DNA from: Branchinecta lynchi
Lineage: Eukaryota > Arthropoda > Branchiopoda > Anostraca > Branchinectidae
Assembly: GCA_023053575.1 (NCBI GenBank)
Contig: JAKZAP010000011.1
Coordinates: 1,240,001 to 1,304,000 of the forward strand
Direction of reading: 5' to 3'
DNA: 64,000 bases
The first letter of the stretch is position 1; each line of letters starts with the position of its first letter. A program made the position numbers and the translations under genes. Shown in pieces: positions 20,175-30,794 of this stretch. The notes beneath the pieces were generated by a model. That model was given only the letters and a program-made list of their open reading frames with translations, was not told the origin of the DNA and did not search any database.

Positions 20175-20763
20175 CAGGGGCGTCCCGCACTTTCCTGATG
20201 GGGGGGGGGGGGCTTCAGAATTTTACTGGAATTTTTCGTCTTACCAGAATTTTTCGAGGTTTTACCGACAATTCTCCGTAGCGACCATCTCTGCAGAAAC
20301 TCTAGAATTCTGACTTTGGTTATGTACTACAAACAACAATAAAATAGGCTCGTTAAAGTTTAACTGAACAGGCAGCTTATCTTTAAATCTGATATTTGAA
20401 TATTTGACACATCTTAGGGATTTTGTATTTTTCCACCCGGGGCTCTGGTAATAACGTTCAGTGTGCGCTGCTTGCACGAAAACCCGAAATGAGGATACAC
20501 CAGTCAAAATTTACCGGAATTTGTTTATAATACATAGATGGCACTTTACACAAGGGAGTTTTACCCTGACCAATAAACCAGAGACAGTTTTCGGTAGCTC
20601 AAATGGTAGAGCGCCTGCCTTGTAAGTAGAGGGTCCTGGGTTCAAAACCCGGCTGAGGAGTATTTTTTTCTTTCAGTTCACTACTTATAAAATGGAATTT
20701 GTTTTCTCAGACATTCTGGGGGGGGGGGGCAGCACCCACACCCCACCCCTCGGGACTCCCCTG
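20175..20763. mobile_element. hAT-type element containing a tRNA-like gene
   Basis: Inverted ends CAGGGGCGTCCCG and CGGGACTCCCCTG are flanked by GACATACG (20167-20174) and TACATACG (20764-20771), which match at 7 of 8 bases. G runs lie just inside both ends. The interior holds TTTTACCGGAATTTT-like words and the tRNA-Thr-like sequence at 20588-20659. No transposase is seen. Confidence 0.75.
20588..20659 (+). tRNA. tRNA-Thr(UGU)-like gene or pseudogene
   Basis: A 72-nt cloverleaf can be drawn. The 7-bp acceptor (TTTTCGG/CTGAGGA) includes three G-T pairs. The D arm is GCTC/GAGC with loop AAATGGTA. The anticodon arm has one mismatch and loop CTTGTAA, giving anticodon TGT. The variable loop has 5 nt. 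The T arm is CTGGG/CCCGG with loop TTCAAAA. The A box TAGCTCAAATGG and the B box GGTTCAAAACC fit RNA polymerase III promoters. A run of seven T begins three bases downstream and could terminate. The weak acceptor and the mismatch argue for a decayed or element-borne copy. Confidence 0.6.
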
Positions 20764-20992
20764 TACATACGTGACACCTTTGAAACTATACTTTTTTATC
20801 ACAGATTGCAAACCAATCCCGGCTGTTTTCAGCTTTACTTGGCCCCCTTGGTTTTGACCAGAATTAATATCCGATACTTCTGACCAATTGAGCTCCTGGA
20901 TTTGCCTCAAAAAGAATAAAACACGATCGATGCAAAAATCAGCGTAGTGCCATTAGGGTGAATAAAAACGAAAGTTGCAACTAGGAATAAAT

Positions 20993-22415
20993 GACAAGAG
21001 CTACGAGCTCGTCTGGCACTTGTTACGAGTAGGTGCGGTTCGATAAAGTAGATAAGAACGTCACAAAATACCTACCCCTTTCAACCTCCTAGGATCGGAT
21101 CTAGAAATAGGATATCTAGTTTCACTCAAGTCCGAGAATTTATGGCATCGCCTCGGATCATCTAGGGCAAATGACTACCTTCCAAGTTTAGATCCACTCA
21201 CTTGATTCCTAGACGTTGCCACGTCTAGGAAAAAAACCCTCCAACTACCCCTACCGTTGCCGAATCTGGTTCGGACACATATATATGGATCATCTAAAGC
21301 ATATTCTTTTACCACCTATAACTCGAATCTTAGCATTTTTTTTCCTGTTATCCCTCCCTACCGTGCTCGGATACAGTCCGAAGCCTAACATATGAGATCT
21401 AGGGTGTATGATCTCTTTACTTTCCAAGTTTCATTCAGATCACTCCACTCGTTTGACTCGTATGTGAAACACTATTTCCGGGAATCCCCCTCCAACTCCC
21501 CCAACTATAATATAAATAAGACTCACATAAACTTCGAATCTCTAACACCTTCTCTTCCCGTGCATCAAGCTGAAATCGAGTCAGAGCATATCTGCAAATT
21601 TCGGACGTTCGGAAGTTCGGACGCCAGATAAAAAATCTAGGCTGCATAAACTCGGTAGTGTCCAACTTGCATCCCATTCGGCCCGCTCAGTTTTTTTGTG
21701 TGCATATCACAACGTCCCCCCCCCCGTTCCAACTCCCCCTACCATGGCTGCATCGGGTTCGGACCCTTGTTTTACATATCTAGATCATCAGCCATTATCA
21801 CCCATAAAGTTTCACTCGAACCGGACCATCGTTTGCAACCTGCGGAAGTTGGTCATTTCCGAATTCCCCTTCCCTTAACTCCACGAAAAATGGTCGGATA
21901 CTGGAAAGGAAGTCTTCCTAGGGCATTTTGTCTGGTCCTTCAGTCTATTTGACCGGGTCACCAATATGCCTGCCAAGTTGTATCATCCTCGCGATCACTG
22001 GAATTCCGGGAAAACCCCTTTAACTCCCCCAAAGAGCCCCGATATTTATTTATTTATTGTTACATTTGGCGTTAAGCTTTTAGCTTGTCGCCATGAGTGC
22101 TTGTTCTTCCCACCAAGTTTCATCCCGATCCCTCCACTCTAAGCGTTTCCCAAGATTTCCAGCTCCCCCCATAGTCACCGGATGCGGTACGTCTGAGACA
22201 CGAGGTCTTTCCAAATATCAAGTTTCATTTTTCGGGTTTACCTCAAGATTCCAGATTCCTCCTCCCTCCACTCCCCCCACGGCGTTCGGATCGGGGATGT
22301 GACTGTTTCCAAGTTAATCTTTTCGGGTCCCTAATATGCCCGCCAAGTTTCATCGTCCTAGCTTATGTGGAAGTGCCCGAACTAGCAAAACACGGAACGA
22401 CCGACCGACGGACGG
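20993..22415 (-). mobile_element. RF-B element
   Basis: It starts with ACAAGAGCTACGAGCTCGTC then TGGCACTTGTTACGAG, the inverted RF-B end. It runs through AAGTTTCATTCAGATCACTC and CAAGTTTCATCCCGATCCCT blocks to CTAGCAAAACACGGAACGACC, but lacks the final hairpin. A short TTTATTTATTTATTG insert at about 22045-22065 is a retroposon tail. The many proline-rich frames on both strands are repeat sequence. Confidence 0.7.
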
Positions 22416-22616
22416 ATAGTAAAAAAAAAACGATTAAAGACGTAGGATGAAGCACTAATATAGGTAATACGTTCTCTGGTATATATTTGTTTGTTTATTT
22501 GTATTATTTGCAGTTCGTACACGCGTATTTCTTTGCTCTTCCTTGGACTTCCTCCCGTTTTGATACTTACGCGGGTTTCAAAAATCAATAAAAATATGAA
22601 ACATTCATTCATTAAA
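22416..22616 (+). mobile_element. retroposon 3' end with (ATTC)n tail
   Basis: AT-rich sequence ends with CAATAAAAATATGAAACATT and CATTCATT. This is an AATAAA-like signal followed by a tetranucleotide tail, as in other LINE remnants here. The coding part is missing. Confidence 0.4.
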
Positions 22617-23127
22617 TCAAATTACCTACTTAATATGTAAATCTTAGAGCCTCATACATCACACATGACTGTTCCCACACCGGCTTAGCCTAAGCTTCAA
22701 GAAATCGGAAAACTCTCCTAAACTTTTTCTCGCCCTTATTAAAGCAGGATTCAGGATTTCAGGATTCGTGGCTGTGTGACTTGCCCAGGTGTCGACAAAG
22801 ATGTGTTCCGACTAACGGGCGAATCTCCAACAAAAAATTGAACTGAGGCTAAAGAAAATTCTGATCTGAGAGCAGAAACAGTGCTACTTTTACTTCTTAC
22901 AGGTCTTCAAATAGTAGCCCTATTCGTCAATGTTTACACCTCTCTGTCTCTGATCATTTATCTTCTTAATCCCGCAATCATGCCCCGATCGAATCTTAAT
23001 GGCTAAAGTAAATGCGGGGAAGAGAATTAACGGAAATAGGCTTTCTGAAGAGCTATAGACAGTCCAGGAGTAGCAATATAGACTACTTGTGTTTGGAAAC
23101 CGGTGATGTAGCTTTTGGTTCGAAGGA
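22617..23127. other. no gene recognised
   Basis: Ordinary sequence with no recognisable gene. It is the left host flank of the large hAT composite. Confidence 0.4.
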
Positions 23128-23302
23128 GGCAAGACCAGAGGCGGATCCAGAGGGGGGGCGAGGGGGGCGATCGCCCCCCCTAGACTGGCTGTAATTTTTT
23201 GTTATGTTTTACTGCACTTACGGAAGTCTGCATTAACGCATGTTCTAACTGCTGTAACTAGACTCTAAAATCTTTTTACAAGTGGAGCCAGGAGCTTGAA
23301 TT

Positions 23303-23362
23303 GTGTTGCGAGAGCAACACTTTGGTTTTGTCCTCGTTTTTTTTTTTTTTTTTTTTTTTTTT
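23303..23362 (-). repeat. first Helitron-like hairpin plus T26 run
   Basis: GTGTTGCGAGAGCAACAC (7-bp stem) continues with TTTGGTTTTG, the reverse of the block at 28558-28585. It is followed by 26 T residues (23337-23362). The T run read on the minus strand could be an A tail of a short retroposed piece. Confidence 0.55.
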
Positions 23363-23766
23363 CCTATGACTCCGATTTCATTTTATTCCTGGTAACTGAG
23401 AAGGGTCTAACCTGTGCGGTTTTTACGGAAAGTGTGGACCTTAGGCCGGATTGATGAATATGACATTACATTTTGGAAAGCTCCGTAGAACTCTTGCCTG
23501 GGGCCAATAAGGATGGTTTTTGCTTGTCATCGAGCCAGAGCCTACGGTTTGCGAAGTGAAGTGGAGTTGTATAGCCTATGTCAGAGAGGACTATCTGAAG
23601 TTGTGTAGCGAACCTTTCGTTTCATCAAAAGATGTTTCTGCTTTCCAGTGGAAAGCTCCGTTCTAGCACGCAAGCAGGCAGGCACCAGTTTCAAATTGAA
23701 GATGGACTAAAATCTATAAGTGTTAAATATATGCGGCAGTTACCCGGCCCCACAGTCAACATATCT

Positions 23767-23768
<2 letters not shown>
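23363..23768. other. hAT interior, no gene
   Basis: No recognisable gene. It is bounded on both sides by T runs. Confidence 0.4.
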
Positions 23769-23825
<57 letters not shown>

Positions 23826-24188
23826 CCCGTAGCATCTTTTGTAATTTAATTTATTTTTATTATTTATAAACTAAGAAATCAGATTTCGTACTTTTTGTGG
23901 CTACTCCTCCATCCCTCAGTGACGTTAATTTGAATCTATTTTTACCCAATTTTAAGTATTCACGTCACCTAACTTTCAAAATTAAACCCATATTTTATTT
24001 ACTATTCTTTCCCCTAATACTTGGAAAATAATTATCTCATTTATATTTTGTAAAAAAATTCTTTAACTACATTTCCTTCTTTTTTTTTTATTACTTATAA
24101 TTCAAATCTACTAATATTAAACCCACCTCCACTCATCTCAATAACATTCTTTTTCCTTTACTCAAATTTAACTTTAATCTAATTTACC

Positions 24189-24573
24189 TTTTGAGCAGTC
24201 AAACTATAGTCTAATAACGAAAAATAGGGCAAAACACACAAAAACAAAAACAAAAAGCACATCGATATCTCAGGGTGCCCTTCCGGCATAGGGCACCCCT
24301 TCCATCGCAGCCACTATTACAACTCTTTAAACCAACAAAAAACCCTATTTTTCTTTACTAAACCAAACAACCCCCCCCCCCCCTACCAAAAATTAAATGA
24401 AAATTAAAAATAAAAAGTTAGAAAGTTCTGCTTTTACAACCTATAGCCTACTCATAATACTTTACATCACAAAACACACTTCCGTAAAGCAGAACGTTCT
24501 AACTATCCCAATTTATTCCTTTTTAAAAACAAAACCACACAACAAAACAAAAACCAATTTTGACTGCTCAAAA
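24189..24573 (-). ncRNA. multibranched structured RNA in LINE 3' region
   Basis: Four properly nested complementary pairs are seen. P1 24189-24203 with 24559-24573 (15 of 15). P2 24219-24229 with 24343-24353 (11 of 11). P3 24273-24280 with 24291-24298 (8 of 8, loop TTCCGGCATA). P4 24417-24434 with 24486-24503 (17 of 18). P1 encloses P2 (which encloses P3) and P4, giving a closed three-way design without pseudoknots. The linkers are A/C-rich and unpaired, with a C14 run at 24371-24383. I assign it to the minus strand because the LINE reads that way. It could be the element's reverse-transcriptase recognition structure or another RNA carried along. Confidence 0.6.
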
Positions 24574-24700
24574 AACAAAAAAAAAATGTGTAAAAAAACC
24601 CATAAAAAACAATTTACCATCAAACATAAATCTTATATTTACAAATTTTAACTCCCTTCTATTTTTACTTCAATATTCAAACCAATTTCTTTAAAATTTA

Positions 24701-25627
24701 TTATTTTTCAAAAAACTTTCTTAAAAATTCACGGTCCATTTTCCTCTTCCACTCTAATCTCTCTGAATTCAGAGTCACCATTTTATCCAACGACGTTTTT
24801 AAACTTTGATAATGTAACCGTTTCTCTTTTTTTCGTCTCTTCCAAACATGGACACACAGCTTCACTACAACAAAGCATATGGACATTTCTTTTTTCCTTT
24901 CGAGCTCTGTCCCAACACACAATCTCAGGATTTTGCTCTTTTCTTCACTTGTTTCTACCTTTACACCTTCCTCTGCACACAATTCAAGAATTTCTTCAAA
25001 TACACCTTGGTTCCACCGACATTCTAAAAACTCGTGTAACAACCCGTCAACAACAAGAGAACCACACAAAGGGCACTGTGGGCTTTCATTTCGTATGAAA
25101 CGGCTGATTCTGTTTCTGTAGGGTAACATTCCATGTATCAAGAGAAACATAACTTCCTTTTCCCAGTTCTGAATGGGCAGCTCATGCAGCAGTGAAAAGC
25201 AGCGGTCAAAATCAAAGGTAGGTTCAGGTCTTTTTCCTGCGTACGTGAGTTCTTCACTCTTATCTAAAAGACTTCTGACAAATCTCTTCATGTCTTCCTT
25301 TTGGGGCCTCTCATTTAAATATCCAGCTTTTTTCAGCTCATACAGGGCTTCCCCTCTTCTACCGTATTCTTTTGGTATTTTCATTACGACCTTCTTTCTT
25401 TCTTCTTCGTTTTCTTCATTTATGAGAGGCAGAAGCTGCTTATCTTCTTTGAGTGATGAATAGAAAAATCTACAGAGACCAAAAAGTGGCTTTTTCCCAC
25501 GGGTCCGAAAGTGCTGCCATCTATTGTTTCTGTCCATGTCTGCGACGATTTCAGCTGAGTTTATAATTTTTTTTGTTTGCACTTTGGTTTGTGGTAGAGT
25601 AACGGTATCAGATGAGCCTCTTAAACT
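24701..25627 (-). pseudogene. LINE ORF2 C-terminus with zinc-binding motif
   Basis: About 309 codons are open from just after an in-frame stop at 25628-25630 to the stop at 24701. There is no ATG at the start, so it is a truncated C-terminus. The block IQNWEKEVMFLLIHGMLPYR followed by CPLCGSLVVDGLLHEFLEC (CxxC...HxxxxC) is the zinc-binding domain found downstream of LINE reverse transcriptases (zf-RVT type). The N-terminal ~120 residues are lysine/glutamate-rich. The rest is basic and probably helical. Palm motifs are absent. The uninterrupted frame suggests a fairly young insertion. Confidence 0.75.
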
Positions 25628-25689
25628 TTAAAAGTTCTCTCATTGCTAAAGAAACTACAGCTTATCCTTTGCTCCTTTCTAAGTCGTGA

Positions 25690-28440
25690 CGTTAGAAAGT
25701 TGGCCTACGGCAAAAAAGTCAACTTTTGACGGCAATCGATAGCCACTGATGAGCTGATCAAAGTATATGTCATCCATTTTTTGGTACAAAAATTCCTTCA
25801 TGAGATACACCAGTTTGAAAATTTCAAAGGGGTTGACAACTTCATAGTAAGGTACATTGAAACCAAAAATAGGCGATACCAGTTATGATACATATAGGGG
25901 ACTTTTAAGCAACAGTCGACTGTTAGCCCATAATCATCTTCGGTAATGAGGGGTTTGCAGCTTTTGCTAGTTGGTATACCTGTTATTTGTTTCCGGTGTA
26001 TTCGATGGTAAGAACAATTTGGTTCCCAATGGCAAGATATGCAAGGGACTTGTAAGTAATAATCGGCTGTTATGCTACAATCATCTTCTGCGATGATGGG
26101 TTTGCAGCTTTTGCTAGCTGGAGTACCCACTATTTGTTTCCGGTTATCTTAATGTATATCACGGGAGAGGGACTTGTAAGTAGGAATCGGTTCACGAGGG
26201 GCTAGGAATTTTTGCAAATGGGTGCACATTGTATTCGATTTCTATAAATCTGACGGTAAGAAAGTTTGTGTCGATGGTCTATCAATGTAACCGAGGATTA
26301 ACTGTTTACACAACGGATACAAACGATAATGTAAAGCAATGAGGTAGTTTCATAATAATTAGTAGTGTCATCTATGGTATTTTAATCCTGAAAAGTTATG
26401 GATAGGTTTCTATTACCAACTAGATTATATAAGATATTGTTCCAAGTTTTCATCCGTCACGATGTCTACGATTGAAAAGGATAAAGTACAACTGACTGCA
26501 AAGTTAATTTAGTCCCTTCTTCCTATATTATTTTGTTGTTGTTTTTACAACGCTGAAGAATACCTTTTGATCATATGATTAATTTTTTTAGAACATCCCG
26601 TTTAAAAAGCTTATGCAATAATCATCTTCAGCGATGAGGGGCTTGCAACTTTTGATAGCTGGTGTATCCATTATTTGTTTCCCGTGAATTTGATGTCAAT
26701 AACGGGAGACGGACTTGTAAGTAAGAATCGGTTCACGAGGGGCTAGAAATTTTTGAAAATTGGTGCACATTGTATTCGATTTCTGTAAATATGACAGTAA
26801 GAAAGTTTGTATCGATGGTCTATCGCTATAACCTAGGATTAACTGTTTACGCAACGGGTACAAACGATACGGTAATGTAAAACAATAAGGCAATTTTGTA
26901 ATAATTAATAGTGTCATCTATGGTATTTTAATCCTGAAAAGTTACGGATAGCTTTATAATATCAACTAGATTATATAAGATATTGTTCCAAGTTTTCATC
27001 CATCACGATATCTACGATTGAAAAGGATAAAGTTCAACTTCGACGGCAATCCATAGCCGCTGATGAGCTGATCAAAGTATATGACATCCATTTTTTGGTA
27101 AAAAAAAATTCCTTTATGAGATACACCAGTTTGAAAGTTTCAAGGGGTTGACAACTTCAGTAGTAAGGTACACACTGAAACCAAAAATAGGCGATACCAG
27201 TTGTGAGACATTTAGGGGACTTGTACGCGACAGGCGACTGTTAGCTCATAATCATCTTCGGCAATGAGGGGTTTGCAGCTCTCGCTAGTTGGCGTACCTG
27301 TCATTTGATGAACAATTTGGTTCCCAAATGTAAAACATGCAAGGGACTTGTAAGTAATAATCGGCTGTTATGCTACACAAATCTTCAGCGATGAGAGGTT
27401 TTCAACTTTTGCTAGTCGGTGTACCCATTATTTTTATCCGGTGAACTTGATGTCTATCACGGGAAAGGGACTTGTCAGTAGAATCGGTGCACGAGGGGCT
27501 AGAAATTTGTGCAAATTGTTGCACATTGTATTCGATTTATCTAAATCTGACGGTAAGAAAGTTTTTATCGTTGGTCTATCGCTGTAACCTAGGATTGACT
27601 GTTAACGCAACGGGTACAAACGATACTGTAATGTAAAACAAGGTAGTTTCGTAATAATTAATATTGTCATCTATGGTATTTTAATCCTAAGAAGTTACGG
27701 ATAGCTTTATAATACCAACTAGATTATATAGGATATTATTCCAAGTTTTCATCCGTCACGATGTCTACGATTGAAAAGGATAAAGTTCAACTGACTGCAA
27801 AGTCAATTTAGTCCCTTTTTCCGATATGCTTTTGTTGTGGTTATGGCAATCGATAGCCCTTGAAGAGCTGATCAAAATATATGCCATCCATTCTTTTGAA
27901 CAAAAATCCTTCTTGAGATTAACCAGTTTGAAAGTTTCAAGGGGTTGACAACTTCAGGAGTAAGGTACACACTGAAACCAAAAATAGGCGATACCAGTTG
28001 CGAGACATGTAAAGGACTTGTAAGCAACAGTCGACTGTAAGCAACAGTCGACTGTTAGCTCATAATCATCTTCGGCAACGAGGAGTTTGCAGCTTTTGCT
28101 AGCTGGTATACCTGTTATTTGTCTCAGGTGTATTCGATGGTAAGAACAATTTTGTTCCCAATTGTAAGACATGCATGGGACTTGTAAGTAAGATCGGTTC
28201 ACGAGGGGCTAGAAATTTTTGAAAATTGGTGCACATTGTATTCGATTTCTGTAAATATGACAGTAAGAAAGTTTGTATCGATGGTCTATCGCTATAACCT
28301 AGGATTAACTGTTTACGCAACGGGTACAAACGATACGGTAATGTAAACCAAGAAGGTAGTTTTGTAATAATTAATAGTGTCATCTATGGTATTTTAATCC
28401 TGAAACGTTACGGATAGCCTTCTTCCGATATTGTTTTGTT
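25690..28440 (+). repeat. large irregular tandem array in hAT composite
   Basis: Landmark 1, GGGACTTGTAAGTA followed by ATCGGTTCACGAGGGGCTAG, occurs near 26168, 26708, 27466 and 28177. Landmark 2, TGTCATCTATGGTATTTTAA, occurs near 26368, 26911, 27666 and 28379. The leader GGCAATCGATAGCC...GAGCTGATCAAA occurs near 25730, 27040 and 27846. A smaller ~155-bp module (ATCATCTTCGGCAATGAGGG then TTTGCAGCTTTTGCTAG) repeats within units. Units vary from about 540 to 760 bp because modules are gained or lost. Frames reading through the units are repeat-derived. Confidence 0.85.
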
Positions 28441-28514
28441 GTTGGTTTTACAACGCTAAACAACAGCTTTTGATTATGTGATTATTCTTTTTAGAACATA
28501 CCGTTTTAAAAGCT

Positions 28515-28651
28515 TCGATAAGTTGACAATTTCAGCATTTAACCGACAGCGAAGAAACAAAACCAAAGTGTTGCTCTCGCAACACTTTAGCCGGCGAAGC
28601 CGGACAAAGGTTGCCGCAACACTTCACGTTGCCCGGGCAACGTAGGTCTAG
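28515..28651 (+). mobile_element. Helitron-like 3' terminus, copy 2
   Basis: Four hairpins follow one another. HP1 28565-28588 (10-bp stem, loop TCTC). HP2 28591-28603 (CCGGC/GCCGG). HP3 28610-28620 (GTTG/CAAC). HP4 28626-28643 (the perfect palindrome ACGTTGCCCGGGCAACGT). CTAG lies at 28648-28651, then T. Upstream homology with copy 1 (9104-9240) begins at about GTTGACAATTTCAGCATTT. Whether the tandem array upstream belongs to the same Helitron-like element is not established. Confidence 0.65.
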
Positions 28652-28872
28652 TTTTTCTTGTAAACAGTTGTCAGTTGATCAAGTACAGTTTTTACCATTA
28701 TTGTAATATATGAAAACCACATTTTCGTTACATAAGAGACCGACAGGGACACTTAAAACGCGAAAAAAATCAGCCTTGTGGCCGACAAAAAGGACACTAC
28801 CCCCACTCTTTTCGGTAAGAATCGCCCCCCCCCCCCCTAGAACGGAAGGCTGGATCCGCCCCTGGGCAAGAC

Positions 28873-29540
28873 TAGCCAGGGTTATAAAGTTACTGGCTGG
28901 TGACAGATAAAAGGATTATCAGTTATTCAACTAGCACATAGGCAGCAATTCGTTCTGGAGCCAAAGCAATCAGCAAACTTTGCAGTGCTAAAGATGCTAC
29001 GTGATGTGAAAATACGATGTGGCCGAAAGTCGGCGGAAGGGCGTCCGAAATCAATCAGAAAGTTTATTGTTGACTTGTCATGTACATTTGTTAAGCTGGT
29101 CGACGTTGTCTACCGCTAAACTCAGTAACGATTTCGTGTAGGGAAAACAAATTCACTTTCAGTGGGGAAGGAGGGGCGTGGGCATGAATGCGTGGAGGGA
29201 TTGTGTGGCTGTAAGTCCAAAGGAGCCAGGACTATCCAAGGTCATCCCTTGCGGGTTGTTTGGAGACCGCCCCATGGACAGCACTTAATTCTGGAATCAG
29301 CGAACTTTATAATGCTGAAAACGTAACTTTTACGGTTGACCATCGCCAAATTCGCTGCAAAACTCAATAGCCTAAGTTCTTCGTGTGGGGAAACATACCA
29401 ATTTCGGGGGTTGAATTGGGGACGGAGAGGGGTATGATGGGGGCATGAAGGATTGATTCCATATACATCAGGCTTTGTGTGGGAATAAATTATTATTAGT
29501 ATTACTGTAAGTGTCTTACCAGCAACCTTTCCGTCCACGA
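28873..29540. repeat. diverged ~310-bp duplication, no gene
   Basis: Two similar stretches (about 28945-29215 and 29270-29465) share, in order: a TCTGGA..AATCAGC.AACTTT block, CTCA.TA.C...TTCGTGT.GGG.AAACA, GGGG...GGGGC and ATGAA.G.. blocks. I see no coding function. Confidence 0.45.
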
Positions 29541-29544
29541 AGGG

Positions 29545-30230
29545 GCCATACTTGTATTTATTTAATTGGAAAGTTGAAGGCCATGTGCCCTCCATTGCTC
29601 TTGGTGATATCAATGTAAAACCCGTTGAGAGCATTGTTTACCTTGGTCTCACCATTAGCTCGTCATTAAAACACACCCGTCTGCTTCTATCTGAATATTT
29701 TGAAAGAAAAATATGCGCTTCCTATGCTCTACTTGTAAAGAATGTAACCCGTTTGAACCGAAAAATCCTAGCTTCCCTTTATAACTCCGTTGCAATACCC
29801 TAATTTCTTTACCTAGCTCCCTTCTGGCAAATATTTTCAGCTAGTGAAAAAAAATAAACTCCGTTCCACTTTCTTCAGATTCTCCAAATACTTAATTCGG
29901 CTCCCCCCTTAGACAAGAAATACCCAAATGATGAAAATATATAACATAAGAGACCTTGAGCTTGTATCTCTAACCTGATTAGCAAGTACAATTCAAAAAT
30001 CCAGTCCCACCCGTGGAGCAAAACTCTCAGAGTTTAAGTGTATATGTATGTAATCGTGTTCAATTTTAAGTCAGTCAGAGAGTTTCAGTTTGTAATTGTC
30101 GATTTTTGTGTGTTTCTTATGAAAGTGATGCGTTTTGCTTTTGTTTTGTTTTTCTTTTCGTTGTTGTACTCCGTCCTTTTTCTGTTTGAAATGACGAGTG
30201 ATAAATAAATAAAACAAATAAATAAATACT
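29545..30230 (+). pseudogene. LINE reverse transcriptase C-terminus and 3' end
   Basis: The frame from about 29552 to 29803 contains VKPVESIVYLGLTISSSLKH and LNRKILASLYNSVAIP, the post-palm blocks of LINE reverse transcriptases. With frameshifts, similarity continues to about 30035 (LAPFWQIFSASE, FRFSKYLIRL, KIYNIRDLE). A 3' untranslated part and an (AATA)n tail (about 30199-30228) follow. It is 5'-truncated and disabled, and in the same clade as the piece at 13495-13980. Confidence 0.65.
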
Positions 30231-30411
30231 GAAAAATAGAACGTAGGCTACATTCACTTCCTTAAGGGGATCACCACCTGGATACGCTTCGACGACGGCG
30301 GGATTCCTCATTTCCTTCCGAAACAGATAGTAATTTAGTAACTAGCAATGCAGCTAATGCAGCCCCGACTTTCAACTATCAGCAAGGAGTAAGTTCATCC
30401 TGGTGGATAGT

Positions 30412-30790
30412 TCATTTTTATGGCACTTGCAGCTTCGGTCAAGTGCAAGATACCGATCACTTTTCGGTCGGTCTGTCGGTCCAGTGTTCTCGAGTTAGGG
30501 TACTTTCAGAAGTGCTAGGAGGATGGAACTTGGCAGGCGTATCAGGGACCCGACCAAACTATCTTGAAATAGTCACTTCCCCTATCTGACCACCGTGGGG
30601 GGAGGGGAGTGATGGGGAATCCGGAAGGTTGAGGTAACGGGTAATCGGATCGTTGATGAAACTTTATATTTGAAAAGACCTCGCATCTCGGATGTCCCAT
30701 TTCAAGCCCAGACGGATCGGATGAATGTGTGGGTGGGGGGGCGGCGGAAGGGGGGACCGTAAATCTTGTGACACGCTTAGAGTGGAACGA
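30412..30790 (+). mobile_element. RF-B element, left part only
   Basis: It starts at the hairpin end TTTATGGCACTTGCAGCTTC and GGTCAAGTGC, then AGTTAGGGTACTTTCAGAAG, GGGACCCGACCAAACT, ATGTCCCATTTCAAG and TGTGACACGCTTAGAGTGGA. It stops where the 29-bp hairpin begins. Confidence 0.75.
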
Positions 30791-30794
30791 TTGG

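Larger units (their letters stand above)
23769..25627 (-). mobile_element. L1/Tx1-like LINE, 5'-truncated, poly(A) tail
   Basis: On the minus strand: an open frame (25627-24701), an ~880-bp A-poor/T-rich 3' region with nested stems, and a 54-base tail (T on the + strand, 23769-23822). A poly(A) tail with a reverse-transcriptase C-terminal zinc motif fits the L1/Tx1 side of the LINE tree. I found no convincing target duplication. Confidence 0.75.
23136..28864. mobile_element. hAT-bounded composite, 5.7 kb
   Basis: Left end CAGAGGCGGATCCAG and right end CTGGATCCGCCCCTG are inverted repeats of the hAT type. Both are flanked by the identical octamer GGCAAGAC (23128-23135 and 28865-28872). Just inside are matching GATCGCCCCCCCTAGA and GAATCGCCCCC..CTAGAACG blocks. 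No hAT transposase survives. The interior is occupied by a 5'-truncated LINE (23769-25627), a tandem array (25690-28440) and a Helitron-like end. Either a small hAT element grew by later insertions, or a composite moved as one unit; the sequence favours the first. Confidence 0.85.

Noticed and set aside
23769..23822. T54 run as a terminator or promoter element
   Set aside because: Best explained as the poly(A) tail of the minus-strand LINE.
24397..24651. Lysine-rich + strand frame of 84 codons
   Set aside because: Reads the A-rich side of the LINE 3' region, antisense to the LINE.
26696..28383. Nearly identical frames in two array units (26696-26917, 28099-28383) as a conserved gene
   Set aside because: Similarity is fully explained by recent tandem duplication; the other units have broken versions.
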